This document shows, in pieces, positions 33,975-45,274 of a DNA stretch of 64,000 bases. Origin of the DNA: Coleophoma eucalyptorum (taxonomy: Eukaryota; Ascomycota; Leotiomycetes; Helotiales; Dermateaceae); assembly GCA_026120035.1 (NCBI GenBank), contig JALRME010000008.1, forward strand, positions 682,001 through 746,000, written 5' to 3'. How positions within the stretch are numbered: position 1 is the stretch's first letter; every line of letters begins with the position of its first letter. The position numbers and the translations under genes are program-made. Below the pieces are notes generated by a model, which saw only the letters and a list, made by a program, of their open reading frames with translations, was not told the DNA's origin and did no database searches.

Positions 33975-36189
33975 GGTGAAATTCTCTATAGTGATCAAAG
34001 AAAAGGATTTATGTACTAGGTGGAGAGAATTCAAATTTCATCCAATTAGAGAGTCTCTCATAAGGACAAGGAGGGAGAAAGGCAAACGATCGAAAACGGC
34101 CTTGAAGGGAATGCAGGTCATCAGGTAGCATAAAAGAGGCGTTTTGATCAATAAAAGAAGAAGGAAGCCCTGAATGATGGTATTGGATATGATTCATTTT
34201 CGCCCTGACGAGTAGTTTATAAATAATTCACATATGCGCCAAGGTCCAGATGATTGTTGAGCCCCGGATCACGATTACCTATTACCAGATGCTCTGTCAT
34301 CTTTTGATTATCTGATGATCAGATTAAACGCATGAAGCATTCCTATATCAGCTTAGTGGTATTTTGTGTAACAGGATGACTCCGCTAACCAGACCGATAG
34401 TCAGATTCGTTCGCTAAGCTGCAGCAAACTACCAATACGGACGGCACAGGCACAAAGCTAACACATGATTTATCCAAGATAGCAAATCCAACATGGATAA
34501 AGAGGAAGATAGCATAAGGTGACGACAGAATGGGGAATACAAAAGAAAGCATAAAACAGCGTAAAGATGAATAAGAAACAAGAATTATTACTCTAACTAC
34601 CTTCTATAGAAGATCGGATTAAGTATTGACTTGGTTTGTTCGAGCTTCGTATTCTTGTTGACTTGAATCAAGGTAACGAACATGCAGGCACTGCAGATTG
34701 ACTGTAGCAACGTCACCAACCACGCCTATTAGATATACTTACTCATAAGAACTAGGAAATCCGACGAAGTAAAACTAACTTCTTCTAATATATGGAGAAG
34801 GTCAGCCGATTTGCGGTACGGAAATACCATCAGACATCACGTTATTATATCACGTGATCATTCAATCTGTAGTGGGGCACGGACTAGTATTCATCCCTAC
34901 GATACTAGAAGCATGAGAGAATCCAAAGAGATAGACAAAGGTGGACCTTGAGAAATCTAACATTCGCTTTTTGGGTAAGACTCGTACGTGAAATATGTAT
35001 TTGGTCATTCCCAAAGCTAGTTAACTCTACACTCTAGACTCTATATATGAAAGGTTACGTGGCAGGCTGAAAGAAGGAGAGTAAGCTATCAGAATACTTA
35101 CATGGGTAAAGTTGGATCAAGGCTGTTCTTCTTGTGCCATGTCCTAGCCAATTTAGAATAGCCTATCTAATCAATAAATCATCTAACCATTTCATCTATC
35201 ATCCTATCTCTCATATTGGTATGCCATAAACATCTGTTAGAATAATTTTGACGTCTAGCTCTAATTTATTGCAACTCAATCATCACTTCTGCAGGCACAG
35301 AAAAAACATGGCATGAAAATATCATCCTAAGACAATATACATCATCACAACTTTAGAACTAACTGTAACATGCCATTGAAATAGGAAGCCTAAGATCCTG
35401 CCATGGCCTTCACCTTGTTCTTTCTTATAGTTTATCTAAATACAATCTCGCATGCAATACACGACGATCAACTCAGTCGCTGGGTCCTCCTCCACACTCT
35501 AGCTCTGGTATGGGTCATTCCCCACGACCAGACTCACGTCTAGAAATGATGAGGTGCAGGGAAACCCCACTTGTAAGGAGTCCGTATCTGGCAACTGTGG
35601 ATTTAGGATGATAAGAGCGTTGCGCTGCGAGGTTGCGTGGTTAGCGATGTCTCGTTTGTGCTGTGCCCCTCCTGCGGCACATAATCTTATCACTTCCGCG
35701 ACCAATTATATCTCACGGTTATAGTTGGTATGTCGGTCATGCTATCTACTGCGCATCTTATAGCCACCTGTAGACTATCTTCAAGCTATCTATGGGGTTA
35801 AACGGTTGGAATCACCATCCCTAAGCTACTGCAAAAAGAAATAGTCGAAAAACAGCGAATTAAAGATAGATGGAGATGTAGTAGCAAAGCATGCTGTTCC
35901 CGCTCGCGTCCCTTATCTCTGGCCAGTCAGCGGCCACCTTTTATAATCATGAATATTGCCTGAGCCATTTCTATAATGTGCTTATCGAAACCAATAACGG
36001 CAATACATATCGCCAACATCTGGCATCCGCGCAGTGTTGGATTCTTACTTAAGGGTCTTAGATGAACAGGGTTTTCTATATTCCCTTATATTTAAATAAA
36101 GATCCCTCAATTAGAAATCATTTTCAACCTTAACTTGGGGACTTGCTACTGAGTGCCTCCCTTCCCTATTGCTCTCTTCGAAACCAATC
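33975..36189. other. Divergent intergenic region between ABCC and MFS genes
   Basis: About 2.2 kb shared 5' space of two transporter genes. Several GATA cores on both strands, including one perfect ATCWGATAA-type site (34308-34316). Short ORFs (for example 34009-34197 and 35499-35705) show no coding features. Confidence 0.5.
34308..34316 (-). promoter_or_regulatory. Possible SreA-type GATA element (ATCAGATAA)
   Basis: TTATCTGAT on the plus strand reads ATCAGATAA on the minus strand. This matches the ATCWGATAA consensus known for the fungal iron regulator SreA. It lies about 0.33 kb before the ABCC ATG and 1.9 kb before the siderophore-type carrier. A 9-base match can arise by chance. Confidence 0.3.
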
Positions 36190-38287
36190 ATGGATTTTGC
36201 TACCAGCTTGAAATCTCATTTTGGCTCGACTGCTGGTGCTGTGTCCAACGATGTAATCGCCGAATCAAGCCTTCCTGAGAGTACCGATGCCAAGATTGAG
36301 AAAAGCGTGACGAAGGGTACTGTCGATGATGTTGCCCTTGAAAAAGCTGATATTGGAGAGGTTGAGGAGAGTGGTGTTGCCAGAGTTGAGGCCATTCAAG
36401 CTATCTGGGGAAAGAAGGGAAGATATTTTGTTATTGGAGGGTAAGTTATGTTCTTCAACACATCACTCTCACTATCATTAAGAGATCATAATTTGTGTTA
36501 TAAAACTTGAGGAACAAGTACTAATAGTTCCTTAATATATAGATTGGCTATGATGATGTTCATGTAGTAAGTATATTGATCCCTGCAAAACATCAGAGTT
36601 ACCTTTAGAAGAAGATGATGATGACTAACAAAAACTTCTTTTTCCTCTTAGCGAGCTGGACAACACAACTTTATACAACTACTCCGCCTATGCATACTCC
36701 TCGTTCAATGATTATGCTATGGTATCGGCTCTCTCAACTGCATATGCCATCATCTTCTCCGTCTGTAAACCGCCTATTGCTAAGATTTCCGATGTCATCG
36801 GTCGTGGTGAGACTTACTGCTTGACCATCAGCGGTTACATCCTGGCCTATATTTTATTCGCTTCAGCACCAAGTATGAGCGCCTACGCAGCTGGAATTGT
36901 CTTCTACGGGCTTGGGCAGTCTGGAACTAATATGATGAACGATATCATTATTTCTGATATCTCCTCAGCCAAGTGGAGAGGTTTCGCCCTCGGAGTATCC
37001 TTTTTCCCGTTCTTGATAATGCCTTGGGTTTCAGCTTTCGTTGCTGAGAGCGTACTTGGTGGTATTGGCTGGAGATGGGGCATTGGAATTCTAGCGATCC
37101 TGATGCCCTTCTGCGCTAGCTTTATCATCATTACCGTGCTCTACTACCAACGCAAAGCAAGGAAGGCGGATATTGTTCTCACCAGAAAGATCTCTTTCTA
37201 CGAGTTCTTCTCTCACATTGATCTCGGTGGCAACATCTTGCTGAGTGGTGGCTTTGCCATGGTTCTCCTTCCGCTTTCCTTGGCATCAGCTACGCCTAGC
37301 TCCTGGAAGACACCGTGGATTGACGCCCTCATTGCAGTTGGTGTAGTCTTCCTGATTGCACTCCCGTTCTATGAGAAATACGTTGCAAAGCACCCTGTCT
37401 TGCCACCAGCATACTTTAAGATCAGATGCGTCATAATTCCGTTTCTCCTTGCTATGACCGACTCTATTGGATTCGATTGCACCCATCAGTACCTCTACTC
37501 CTGGGCTGTTATCGCCCACAACTACTCTATCCGCGACGCTACCTTCTATCGATACACCAATGGCGTAACACAGTGTCTTGCAGGCATTATTGCCGGCCTC
37601 TACATGAGACGGTACAAGAAGTTCAAATGGATGCTTTTCGCTGGAACCGTTATACGACTGATCGGATATGGAATCATGATCAGGCTGCGTGGCGCTAATA
37701 ACTCGATGGCGGAGCTTTTCATTGTCCAACTCATCCAGGGTATTGGTAGCGGTGTCATTCAAATTTCTGCAATTGTGCCCACCCAGATTTCAGTGCCACA
37801 TAGTCAGTTAGCACAAGTCACTTCTTTGTTCGTCTGCTTCTCGACTCTAGGAGGTAGTATTGGCGCTGCAATTGCTGGTGGTATTTACACCAACACCTTC
37901 AAGTCACAGCTGCGCGCTCAATTGGGTTCTGCCGCTACCCCTGAGCTGATTGAAACCCTCTATAACTCTATCACTGGTGTTATTCCAGCTTGGGGCACTG
38001 TAGAGCGCACTGCGATCAATCTAGCTGTGAGTTCCCTTGTACTTGAGTGTAGTCGTGGTAGAAAGTCATCAACTGACAAGCTCCTTAGTACTCTAATGTA
38101 CTCAGGTATATGACGTATACTGCCTTCGGATTTTCAGTACCATCATTCTTGATGGTCTGGCTCCTGCCAGATGCAACACTTCCGTAAGTGCCCACACCTA
38201 TTTCAACAAGCCAATAGACCAAAGTACTACACCGAGGTTCAAATGGAAGCTAACAAATTAATCAGGGAAGGACACAACGTTATCTAA
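36190..38287 (+). CDS. MFS transporter, siderophore-iron transporter type
   Basis: Five exons: join(36190..36440, 36543..36566, 36652..38026, 38089..38183, 38266..38287), 588 aa. Exon 2 is a 24-nt microexon (LAMMMFMY) and exon 5 ends EGHNVI. A hydrophilic N-tail rich in Glu and Lys precedes the first helix (RYFVIGGLAMMMFMYELDNT). The loop YSSFNDYAMVSALSTAYAII, then KPPIAKISDVIGRGETY and TNMMNDIIISDISSAKWRGF, match fungal siderophore carriers (SIT/ARN, DHA-related, 14 helices). The C-terminus reads INLAYSNVLRYMTY to VWLLPDATLP. It should import ferric siderophores by proton symport at the plasma membrane; the ligand is unknown. An ATG-based reading of exon 3 alone would miss both ends. Confidence 0.92.
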
Positions 38288-38605
38288 ATTTATACGACTA
38301 GGAATGAATAATTAGATCAAAATTAACATGAATTCATAACGTACAGTAAATATTTAAAAAAATATCTAACTGTTTGAACTTTACCACTACTTCCTATATC
38401 ACATGTATACTATGCTTAATATGTTAAATTGTTTTTGAAATTTTTTGTTTTGAAATAGTTTCCTAAAAGCTCACTCATAGTTTTTTCCCCCGTGATCTCC
38501 AAAAAGCTTGTCGCTAAAGGCCACAAAGTACGTATAATAACCATGTTTCTTTTCGTCCGTTCATTCAACCTTTTAACGTAAAGTAACAACATACCAGAGC
38601 ATATT
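38288..38605. other. Intergenic region between convergent genes
   Basis: Very AT-rich 3' flank of the MFS gene and of the MDR oxidoreductase; nothing else seen. Confidence 0.5.
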
Positions 38606-39565
38606 TTACACCGAAGAAACGAACTCAATCACTACCTTTCCCTGCCTGCCTCGTTCGCCAGCATATGCCCAGGCTTCCAGAGCACTTTCAACTGGAAACG
38701 TCTTGACTGTGAGAGGTTTGACTGATCCTTTATCCAGGAGAGTTGCAACCTTCTCTAAGTTCTCGCCGCAGGGCGTGACAATAAAATATACCCATTTAAC
38801 ATCCGGGTGGTCCTGCAGCTGATGGGGCTTTCCTCCACCAAACGCCCACGGTGGAGGCGGGTCTGCAACTGTGATGAGAGTCCCGTCCTGCTTCACCGTG
38901 TCCCATGCTTTGTCTAGCACAGCACCCCCAACGGTGTCAAATACGACATCCACATTTTCAATGATCTGCTGCCAGTTTGGTGACTTATAGTCAAGAACTT
39001 GGCTGGCACCGAGCTCTTTGAGATAGGCATGATTCTGTGGTGAGGCTAAGCCAATAACCTCTGCACCAAGCAATTGGCTTGCGATCTGCACCAGCATGAC
39101 GCCAACTGCGCCTGAAGCACCAGTGACGAGGATATTCGCCCCATTGTGCAACTTTGCGTGCGTAAAAATTGCCTCCCAGGCAGTCAAGATGGGGATGGGG
39201 AGTGCTGCTGCCTCCGCATGGGTTAGGAGTGTGGGCTTTAGCGCGACTTCGTCCGGCGATGCAATGGCGTATTCTGCTTGGCCGCCCTGGCTTGCGTCGG
39301 CGCGGAGCATTGCAAAGACACCGTCGCCTACAGAAAGGGGGCCATTATAATCGGGTCCGAGAGCTTCAATGATACCAGAGATGTCGTGTCCTGGTACTCT
39401 GCTGGATGTGGCGTACAGTTCTGGCCATGTGACTTCGTCCGCGGTGATACCGGCTGCGAAGACCTTGATGAGGATGTTGCGCCCTTTGGGGACGGGCTTA
39501 GGTAATGTGTCGGTGAGCTGGAATTGTTGGGCACCTTTTTCACCCGTGATTTGAATGGCCCTCAT
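38606..39565 (-). CDS. MDR-superfamily NADP-dependent oxidoreductase (quinone-reductase-like)
   Basis: Single exon, 319 aa. The GroES-like N-terminus reads ILIKVFAAGITADEVTWPE and VPGHDISGIIEALG. The cofactor domain has NILVTGASGAVGVMLVQIA (AxxGxxG-type turn) and YLKELGASQVLDYKS. VDVVFDTVGGAVLDKAWDTV is typical of zinc-free quinone reductases, and KVVIEFV closes the fold. The catalytic-zinc Cys/His set of alcohol dehydrogenases is absent. It should reduce quinones or enone substrates with NADPH in the cytosol. Neighbours give no pathway. Confidence 0.92.
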   Translation of the reverse strand: MRAIQITGEKGAQQFQLTDTLPKPVPKGRNILIKVFAAGITADEVTWPELYATSSRVPGHDISGIIEALGPDYNGPLSVGDGVFAMLRADASQGGQAEYAIASPDEVALKPTLLTHAEAAALPIPILTAWEAIFTHAKLHNGANILVTGASGAVGVMLVQIASQLLGAEVIGLASPQNHAYLKELGASQVLDYKSPNWQQIIENVDVVFDTVGGAVLDKAWDTVKQDGTLITVADPPPPWAFGGGKPHQLQDHPDVKWVYFIVTPCGENLEKVATLLDKGSVKPLTVKTFPVESALEAWAYAGERGRQGKVVIEFVSSV

Positions 39566-40099
39566 GCTGGCAAAATAGATGGATAGTTGGTTGTATAAGG
39601 TATTTGGATTTAATGGGGATGGACTAAACCTGGATGGCGAACCTTATAAGGTCTACCGCTTGTCGCCTCCTTCGTGCAAATAATAGGGAACATAGAGGGA
39701 GAGTTTACAAATCCCGACGCTGCGTTTTACAAATATATTGTTCATAGGACATAGTCATGCCTCGTTCCCGATCACTCAGAGGATCATTCTGACTGCGGGC
39801 TTGGCATTTTCGAATGGCTATTCGGGTCACGCATCTTGCATGACCCGATGCGGCATCTTGTTGTCCGCCCTCCCGGATTCCCAAGTTGCGCCGATGGGAT
39901 ATCCATCGTTTGCTCGAAAGAAACCTAGAATTTACGTCATGTTGCTTTACGAGTAACGCAAGGTATTATGCAACGTAGAAGCAGATTTGTTTATTTAAAG
40001 AGTCATTCATAGCCATCGTCAAAGACACAGGCTATTGTTCAGATTATCCCAAATTCCATTACCTAATCGAACTAATATATCTAACCTACTACATTGCCT
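39566..40099. other. Intergenic region between divergent genes
   Basis: Shared 5' space of the MDR gene (-) and the cupin gene (+). The ORF at 39738-39956 has no recognisable content. Confidence 0.5.
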
Positions 40100-40552
40100 A
40101 TGATGGCGTCTATAAATCCTCAAGATTCGTGCGTAGAAGAGATATTATACGTCACTATCTACAACCATCACTGAGTCTCATGTAGTACTCGACCAAGAGA
40201 AAATGTCCAAATCATATTCGACTATGAGCTTGCCAACGCGCCTGGAAAATCCATCATCGGGCTGGAGGTTGCTCTGCCGCCGAACGGTTGGACCCCGCCG
40301 CACTGCCATGGAGGGGCTCATGTTGTGGCCATTATTCAGGAGGGCGAGATGTTAAGCGGGATGAACGGCAATCCGCCTCAGGTGTACAAGTCTGGCCAGA
40401 CATTTAGGGAGTTACCCGGCTGCCACCACACTGTCGCCGAGAATAATCGCAAGGATGAGAATTGCAAGTTCATGGTTATTGTTGTTATTGACACAGAGGT
40501 TGTGAAGACAGGTGGTTATGAAGCGCTGACGGTGCTGGACGAGGGTTGGTGA
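40100..40552 (+). CDS. Small cupin-domain protein
   Basis: Two exons: join(40100..40128, 40186..40552), 131 aa. The donor is GTGCGT, the acceptor ATGTAG, and a CACTGA branch site lies between. Without the 29-nt first exon no ATG is in frame with the cupin core. The core reads VALPPNGWTPPHCHGGAHVV (metal-binding HxH-type motif), then GEMLSGMNGNPPQVYKSGQT, LPGCHHTVAENN and FMVIVVIDTE. It is a single-domain cupin of the kind seen in fungal genomes near oxidoreductases. The reaction is unknown; the family includes dioxygenases, isomerases and decarboxylases. A GTGAGT at the stop could allow one more exon, but the ending is natural for the family. Confidence 0.8.
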
Positions 40553-40759
40553 GTATCGTGCCAAGTGTGAGCACCGAATGGTACTGTGGCAACTGGTGGC
40601 AGCCTGAAACTCTCTTTTGGGCATGGAAGGCCGCCAATGTTTCTTGGGCGATCTAGAGTAATTGTCTCAATAGCCTTCTCTATAACAATGAGATAATTTC
40701 TCATAATCTTCGCCAGCTTAGCATCAAAGCCTGAGAGAATGTACCAAAGTCTCTCTTAT

Positions 40760-42781
40760 TCACTCTTCCATCCACCGCGAAAGGTCTAGATCAAGATTGC
40801 CAAATTTGCACCATCCGTAGGTGCTATCCGCAGCATCTAGAGCAGCGAAGACATCGATGCTTGATGCCACCACGTCAGCCTCCAAAGTCATCTGTGCTTC
40901 AGTTTCGGAGATACTTGGTACCTCAGTGGACTTCGTTGTGTCATTGGTTGCCCCTTTGGGCTCTAAACCGAGAACATGTCGTGCAATAGTTTGTATCTCC
41001 TGCAGATTCCTCGCTGTTCTCGGCCACACCTCTCCTAATGTTCTCAGGCATCCTACCGTCATGCGAATCTGATCTCTTGCTATAGCCAATTCCTTTCCTT
41101 TCAGTAGAAAGTTGCAGGCTGAGAGAAGGGCAAGTGTTCCCTCACTGACCATGCATGTGATAAATGGTGTGTGGTTAAATGGTCGAGCTGGCAAAGCGAG
41201 AAGCGAGATCTGTGCCTCTACAGATCGCAGAACCCTTACCGTGTGGACATTGACAAGCTCCGGAACCGGCGTATCGGGGGGAGGCTCTCGAGCGCAACTT
41301 GAGACCTCCTCCACGCGGTTGAACTTGAGATCAGATAAGGGTCGGTGCAAGTTGATTGTGGCGCTAAAGATGTCAATCATTGACGGGGTCATCTATTACA
41401 AGCGAGAGACAGTAGATGACTTACACATGAATAACCATCTGCGCCTGAAACATAAGCTCATTAATTTTTCCACTCTTAGCTAAGACTTGCCTGCGCTCTT
41501 TCGGAAGTAACAGTAGCCATCCATCAATGATGGAATCAGCAGCCTGGATGACTTGCGCCGATGCTTCCTTGGTTGCAGCTACTCGTACTATAGATGTTGC
41601 TGACATGCCGCATCTTACCGCGCCGATTAGATATGCAAATGAAGAAAATGAAGTGTTTCCAATGGCGAACTCGCGGCAATCAAAGTCTTGCAGTGTCATT
41701 GGCGTAGGAATTTTCTGCCGATCGTTTTAGTGATTGAAACTAAACTATGCCATCATGATAGATGTTGAACGACATGGATGTATAAAAGAGTAAATAGGAT
41801 AAAGCGCCAGTCAGTACCTACACCTGATTCAAACTCAAGCTCCTCACAAGGCAGTTCCATGGTAGGCTCAATCTCTGCAAATGTAGACTTCATGGTGCCC
41901 AACGTGCCGGCGTAGTACGCATCAACCACGTACAGCATCCACCACGTCCGCCTCCAGGACTCGGTCAGCACAGCGTCTCCTCCTCCGTGCTCGATAGCGA
42001 ATTCATGACGAAACATTTTAAGATGGAGGGCGAGGCGGACAGCAGCATCTATTTCTTGTTGCGAATCCGTGCTGTAGCCGTACCAGAATAGAGCTATGGA
42101 GTACAAGAGCCGACATTGCACCATGAACGGGTCATTTTGTGGCGCCTCAGAGAAGCAGACGATGACAGAGTCCTTCAGCGGAGTTGACCATTCTCCGAGG
42201 CTCGAGAGGTGGCCAATGAAGCGCAGTACAGCAATGAGGGGCGATATGCTTGGCTGTCGGGTTGGGTCCTGAAAGAGTCTCGCGAGATGCAGACTAGGTA
42301 CAATCAATGGGTGAAATTTGTGAAAGTGTTCGTAGTATGAGTCAACAAGAGCATCGAGCTCAAGGTTCCAAGAGGAAATAGTAAAGGATGAAGATGATAA
42401 ACCACCTGATGAACCAACGCGAGAGCCGTGACCATGCTCAATGTTTACCCCATCAAGCTGATCAGTCTCACCATTATCTTGCTGCTGCACCCCAGCCAGG
42501 CTTGCGCCTGAAGGACTTGAAGTGCGGGCCGAGTTGGTAGTGGACGATCCCCCGGATGTGGCTGTGGCAAGTTGTCTGCGCCGTTCTGCAAGAGCCGCAC
42601 GGTCAAGGCCCCCTCGACGGGATATAGAATAGTGGCATTGAATTGCTGTATCTACGCATCGACTACACTGTGGTCGGATTCCATCGCACTTCCGATGTTG
42701 GGAGCGGCAGGGCAGACATGCGAGCGAAGAGCGTGGTGTGGCTCTGCCCTTGGGTACGGCCTGATTGCTAGCAGAGTCCAT
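40760..42781 (-). CDS. Zn(II)2Cys6 transcription factor with fungal-specific domain
   Basis: Three exons, complement(40760..41363, 41425..41714, 41822..42781), 617 aa. The intron donors are GTAGGT and GTAAGT. The start is the ATG at 42781, since upstream in-frame codons are not ATG. The zinc cluster has Cys 22, 25, 32, 39, 42 and 49 (CX2CX6CX6CX2CX6C) in ACLPCRSQHRKCDG. A Ser/Gly-rich linker precedes the middle homology region (YYEHFHKFHPLIVPSLH, ESWRRTWWMLYVVDAYYAG). Splicing yields IPTPMTLQDFD and QAQMVIHVATINLHRPLSDL, as usual in this group. It is a nuclear activator or repressor. It is divergent from the FAD oxidoreductase 557 bp away, a likely target. Confidence 0.93.
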
Positions 42782-43338
42782 CAAGCTATGAACACAAGGT
42801 CGTTGGAGAGATAGCAAGAACGAGAGGCTGTAACGGTCATCAAGAACTTAGCATACTCCTGGCTACTTTGGTGCCTGGTTCATTGCGGGCCTGCGACAGA
42901 ACAGTGATGGATGGCTGTCGCAAATATGATGTTGTTGTCGCTGTCGCTCAACCCCAGCGGGTATTCGATGAGAGGAAATCGGCCCGCACGCAGCGAAACG
43001 AATCGCCTATCCGGGTGCGGAATTGTGCGGGGACCCGATGATTCAACATAGCCGCTCGTTTAGTTCTGGGCTAATCGGTGCCTTTGATGCCCGTGTCGTT
43101 GGCTGATGACAAGCAGAGTCTTGTATACAACATGCAACACAGCTTGGAGATTTGCCTCATCCAATACTGCAGATCTGGAAACCTCGCAATAGATAAATAG
43201 GCAGGCAATGACGACTTGTTTTGCTCTTTTGTCTTCACCCAGCTTCAACGTCCCCTTCGCAAACGAGCACTACCACCTAAGCCGTGATTTCTCCTACAAT
43301 CAACCTTGAAGAAACTCTTTCTTAGAAAGCAATCCACT
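42782..43338. other. Divergent promoter region
   Basis: 557 bp between the starts of the Zn2Cys6 gene and the FAD oxidoreductase. It contains CGG-type triplets that a zinc-cluster protein might bind, but I found no clear inverted pair. No ORF of note. Confidence 0.5.
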
Positions 43339-44571
43339 ATGCAAAGTAAAATTGTCGTCATTGGTACCGGCTTTGCTGGGGTTTGGAGCGCCCTTTCTGC
43401 CCAGCGTCTGATCAACCTCCGACACAAGGAGGAGGCCGTTGAGGTTATTGTTATTGCCCCTGAACCATCCCTGGTCATACGCCCAAGACTCTATGAGGCT
43501 AATGCCTCCACATTCGCTCATCCTATCGGTTCTCTCTTCGAGAGTGCTGGTATCAAGTTCATCCAGGGCACGGTCGAGGCAATTCATTCTGACGAGCACA
43601 CTGTCGATGCTCGATCTGCTTCCGGTGTCATATCCAGCGTCACTTATGACCGCCTCATACTAGCAGCTGGGAGTACTGTTGTACGACCTCAGAAAGTCAA
43701 GGGACTTGAGAATCATGGGTTTGACATTGATTCTCTCACCTCCGCTGTCAAACTTGAATCGCACCTTGAACAGCTTGCTTCGCTCCCACCTAGTCCATCC
43801 CGTGACACCATTGTCGTGTGCGGTGGTGGCTTCACCGGTATTGAGCTCGCTACTGAGCTGCCCGGACGTCTTGGCCAGAAGAATAATATTCGCATCATTC
43901 TCGTTGAAAATGCAGACGAGATTGGCCCTGAGCTAGGGCCAGGCCCCCGTCCGGTCATTCTGCAAGCTTTGAATGCGCTTGGAGTTGAACTCAAACTGGG
44001 GTCTGCTGTCACAGAGGTTAGTGCCAAGGGAGTTTCTCTTGCCTCTGGCGAATACATCGAAACCATGACAGCTGTCTGGACAGCCGGAGTGAGAGCAACA
44101 CCTCTGACACAGCAAATACCCGGAGCCAAGGATACGCTCTCACGCTTACATGTTGATCAAGACCTTCGCGTCCCGTCTAGTAAGCATATCTTTGCCACGG
44201 GGGATGCGGCACACGTTCTTGCCGACACCAAGGACCACTACGCCTTGATGTCCTGCCAACATGCCAACTTGTTAGGCCGCGTATCTGGCTATAACGCTGC
44301 CGCAGATTTACTCAACGAGCCAACACTGCCATATGTCCAGGCTGCGTATGGTTGTTGTCTTGACTTAGGTGCATGGGGTGCTGTGGTTAGTCAGGGTTGG
44401 GAGAGACAAGTGAAGATTACGGGGGCTACAGCAAAGCGAATGAAGATTTATATTAATCGAGAGCTGATTTATCCCCCTTCCGATGCTGAAGCAGCTATCG
44501 CTATGGCTGACCCTTTTTCGTATCCCGACGGGGATGTACTATTTGGGCAAATGCTTGCGACCGTTATGTAA
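43339..44571 (+). CDS. FAD/NAD(P)-dependent oxidoreductase (NDH-2/AIF-like)
   Basis: Single exon, 410 aa from the ATG at 43339; codons further upstream in frame have no ATG. The FAD dinucleotide fold is at the N-terminus (KIVVIGTGFAGVWSALSAQ). The NAD(P) fold follows (IVVCGGGFTGIELATELPGR). The second FAD motif is HIFATGDAAHVLADTKDHYA. VWTAGVRATPL fits the ATG-like motif of the Pyr_redox_2 family. There is no redox-active CxxC and no predicted membrane span, so type II NADH dehydrogenase, AIF or FSP1-like activity is possible. Cofactor preference cannot be seen. It is divergent from a Zn2Cys6 regulator, suggesting local control. Confidence 0.92.
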   Translation: MQSKIVVIGTGFAGVWSALSAQRLINLRHKEEAVEVIVIAPEPSLVIRPRLYEANASTFAHPIGSLFESAGIKFIQGTVEAIHSDEHTVDARSASGVISSVTYDRLILAAGSTVVRPQKVKGLENHGFDIDSLTSAVKLESHLEQLASLPPSPSRDTIVVCGGGFTGIELATELPGRLGQKNNIRIILVENADEIGPELGPGPRPVILQALNALGVELKLGSAVTEVSAKGVSLASGEYIETMTAVWTAGVRATPLTQQIPGAKDTLSRLHVDQDLRVPSSKHIFATGDAAHVLADTKDHYALMSCQHANLLGRVSGYNAAADLLNEPTLPYVQAAYGCCLDLGAWGAVVSQGWERQVKITGATAKRMKIYINRELIYPPSDAEAAIAMADPFSYPDGDVLFGQMLATVM

Positions 44572-45274
44572 TCGTTTGAAAGATTCTGAATTCTAGTCTA
44601 AGGGAACAGCTAAGGATAGCGGTCTCAGTGGGATAGAATTTAGTTTAAACATAGATAGCCTACATTCTACTCTTCTACAATTCTCTCATTTTCGTGGAAA
44701 TTTCCATAGTTTAATTGACGGGGGTATGACCAAATGAAAGTCCAATTTTTTGATGTATGCCTCCTCTAAACTCATAAAATACCTACAATAGATATCCGTT
44801 TTTACTCTCAGCTTAGAATAACTAGTACTATGATGCTTTCACTTCATGTGACCCTGACATATCTCATATTTCACGGTACTAACAATCGCTGATATATTAG
44901 TCGAAATGACTCGTTATGAGTGTTTAACACAGTCTCGTTGAGCGAAACTGGGGTTCAGAGTAAAGTTACACTGTACGGGATATAACTCAGCACAAAGAAT
45001 AGGAATTGGGTATGTCTAAATCATAATAACGATACCATATTATGCTGCCCTAAATAGTTAGGCACTGTGTACATCATGCTCACAAAGATGATCCTAGCTA
45101 GTGACCTATCGGAATGCATCAATATATGACCCAAATAACTATGAAACTATAATCAAAATATCGCGGCCTATGAAAAGCTCCCCAGCCGGACTAAATTGTA
45201 ACTAAATAATAAAACTAGCCCAAAATCATGAAGTATGTATGTATGCTTCAATACTCGGAACGATTGTTGAGAAC
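44572..45274. other. Intergenic region between convergent genes
   Basis: AT-rich; 3' flanks of the FAD oxidoreductase and the NmrA-like gene. Nothing recognisable. Confidence 0.5.
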
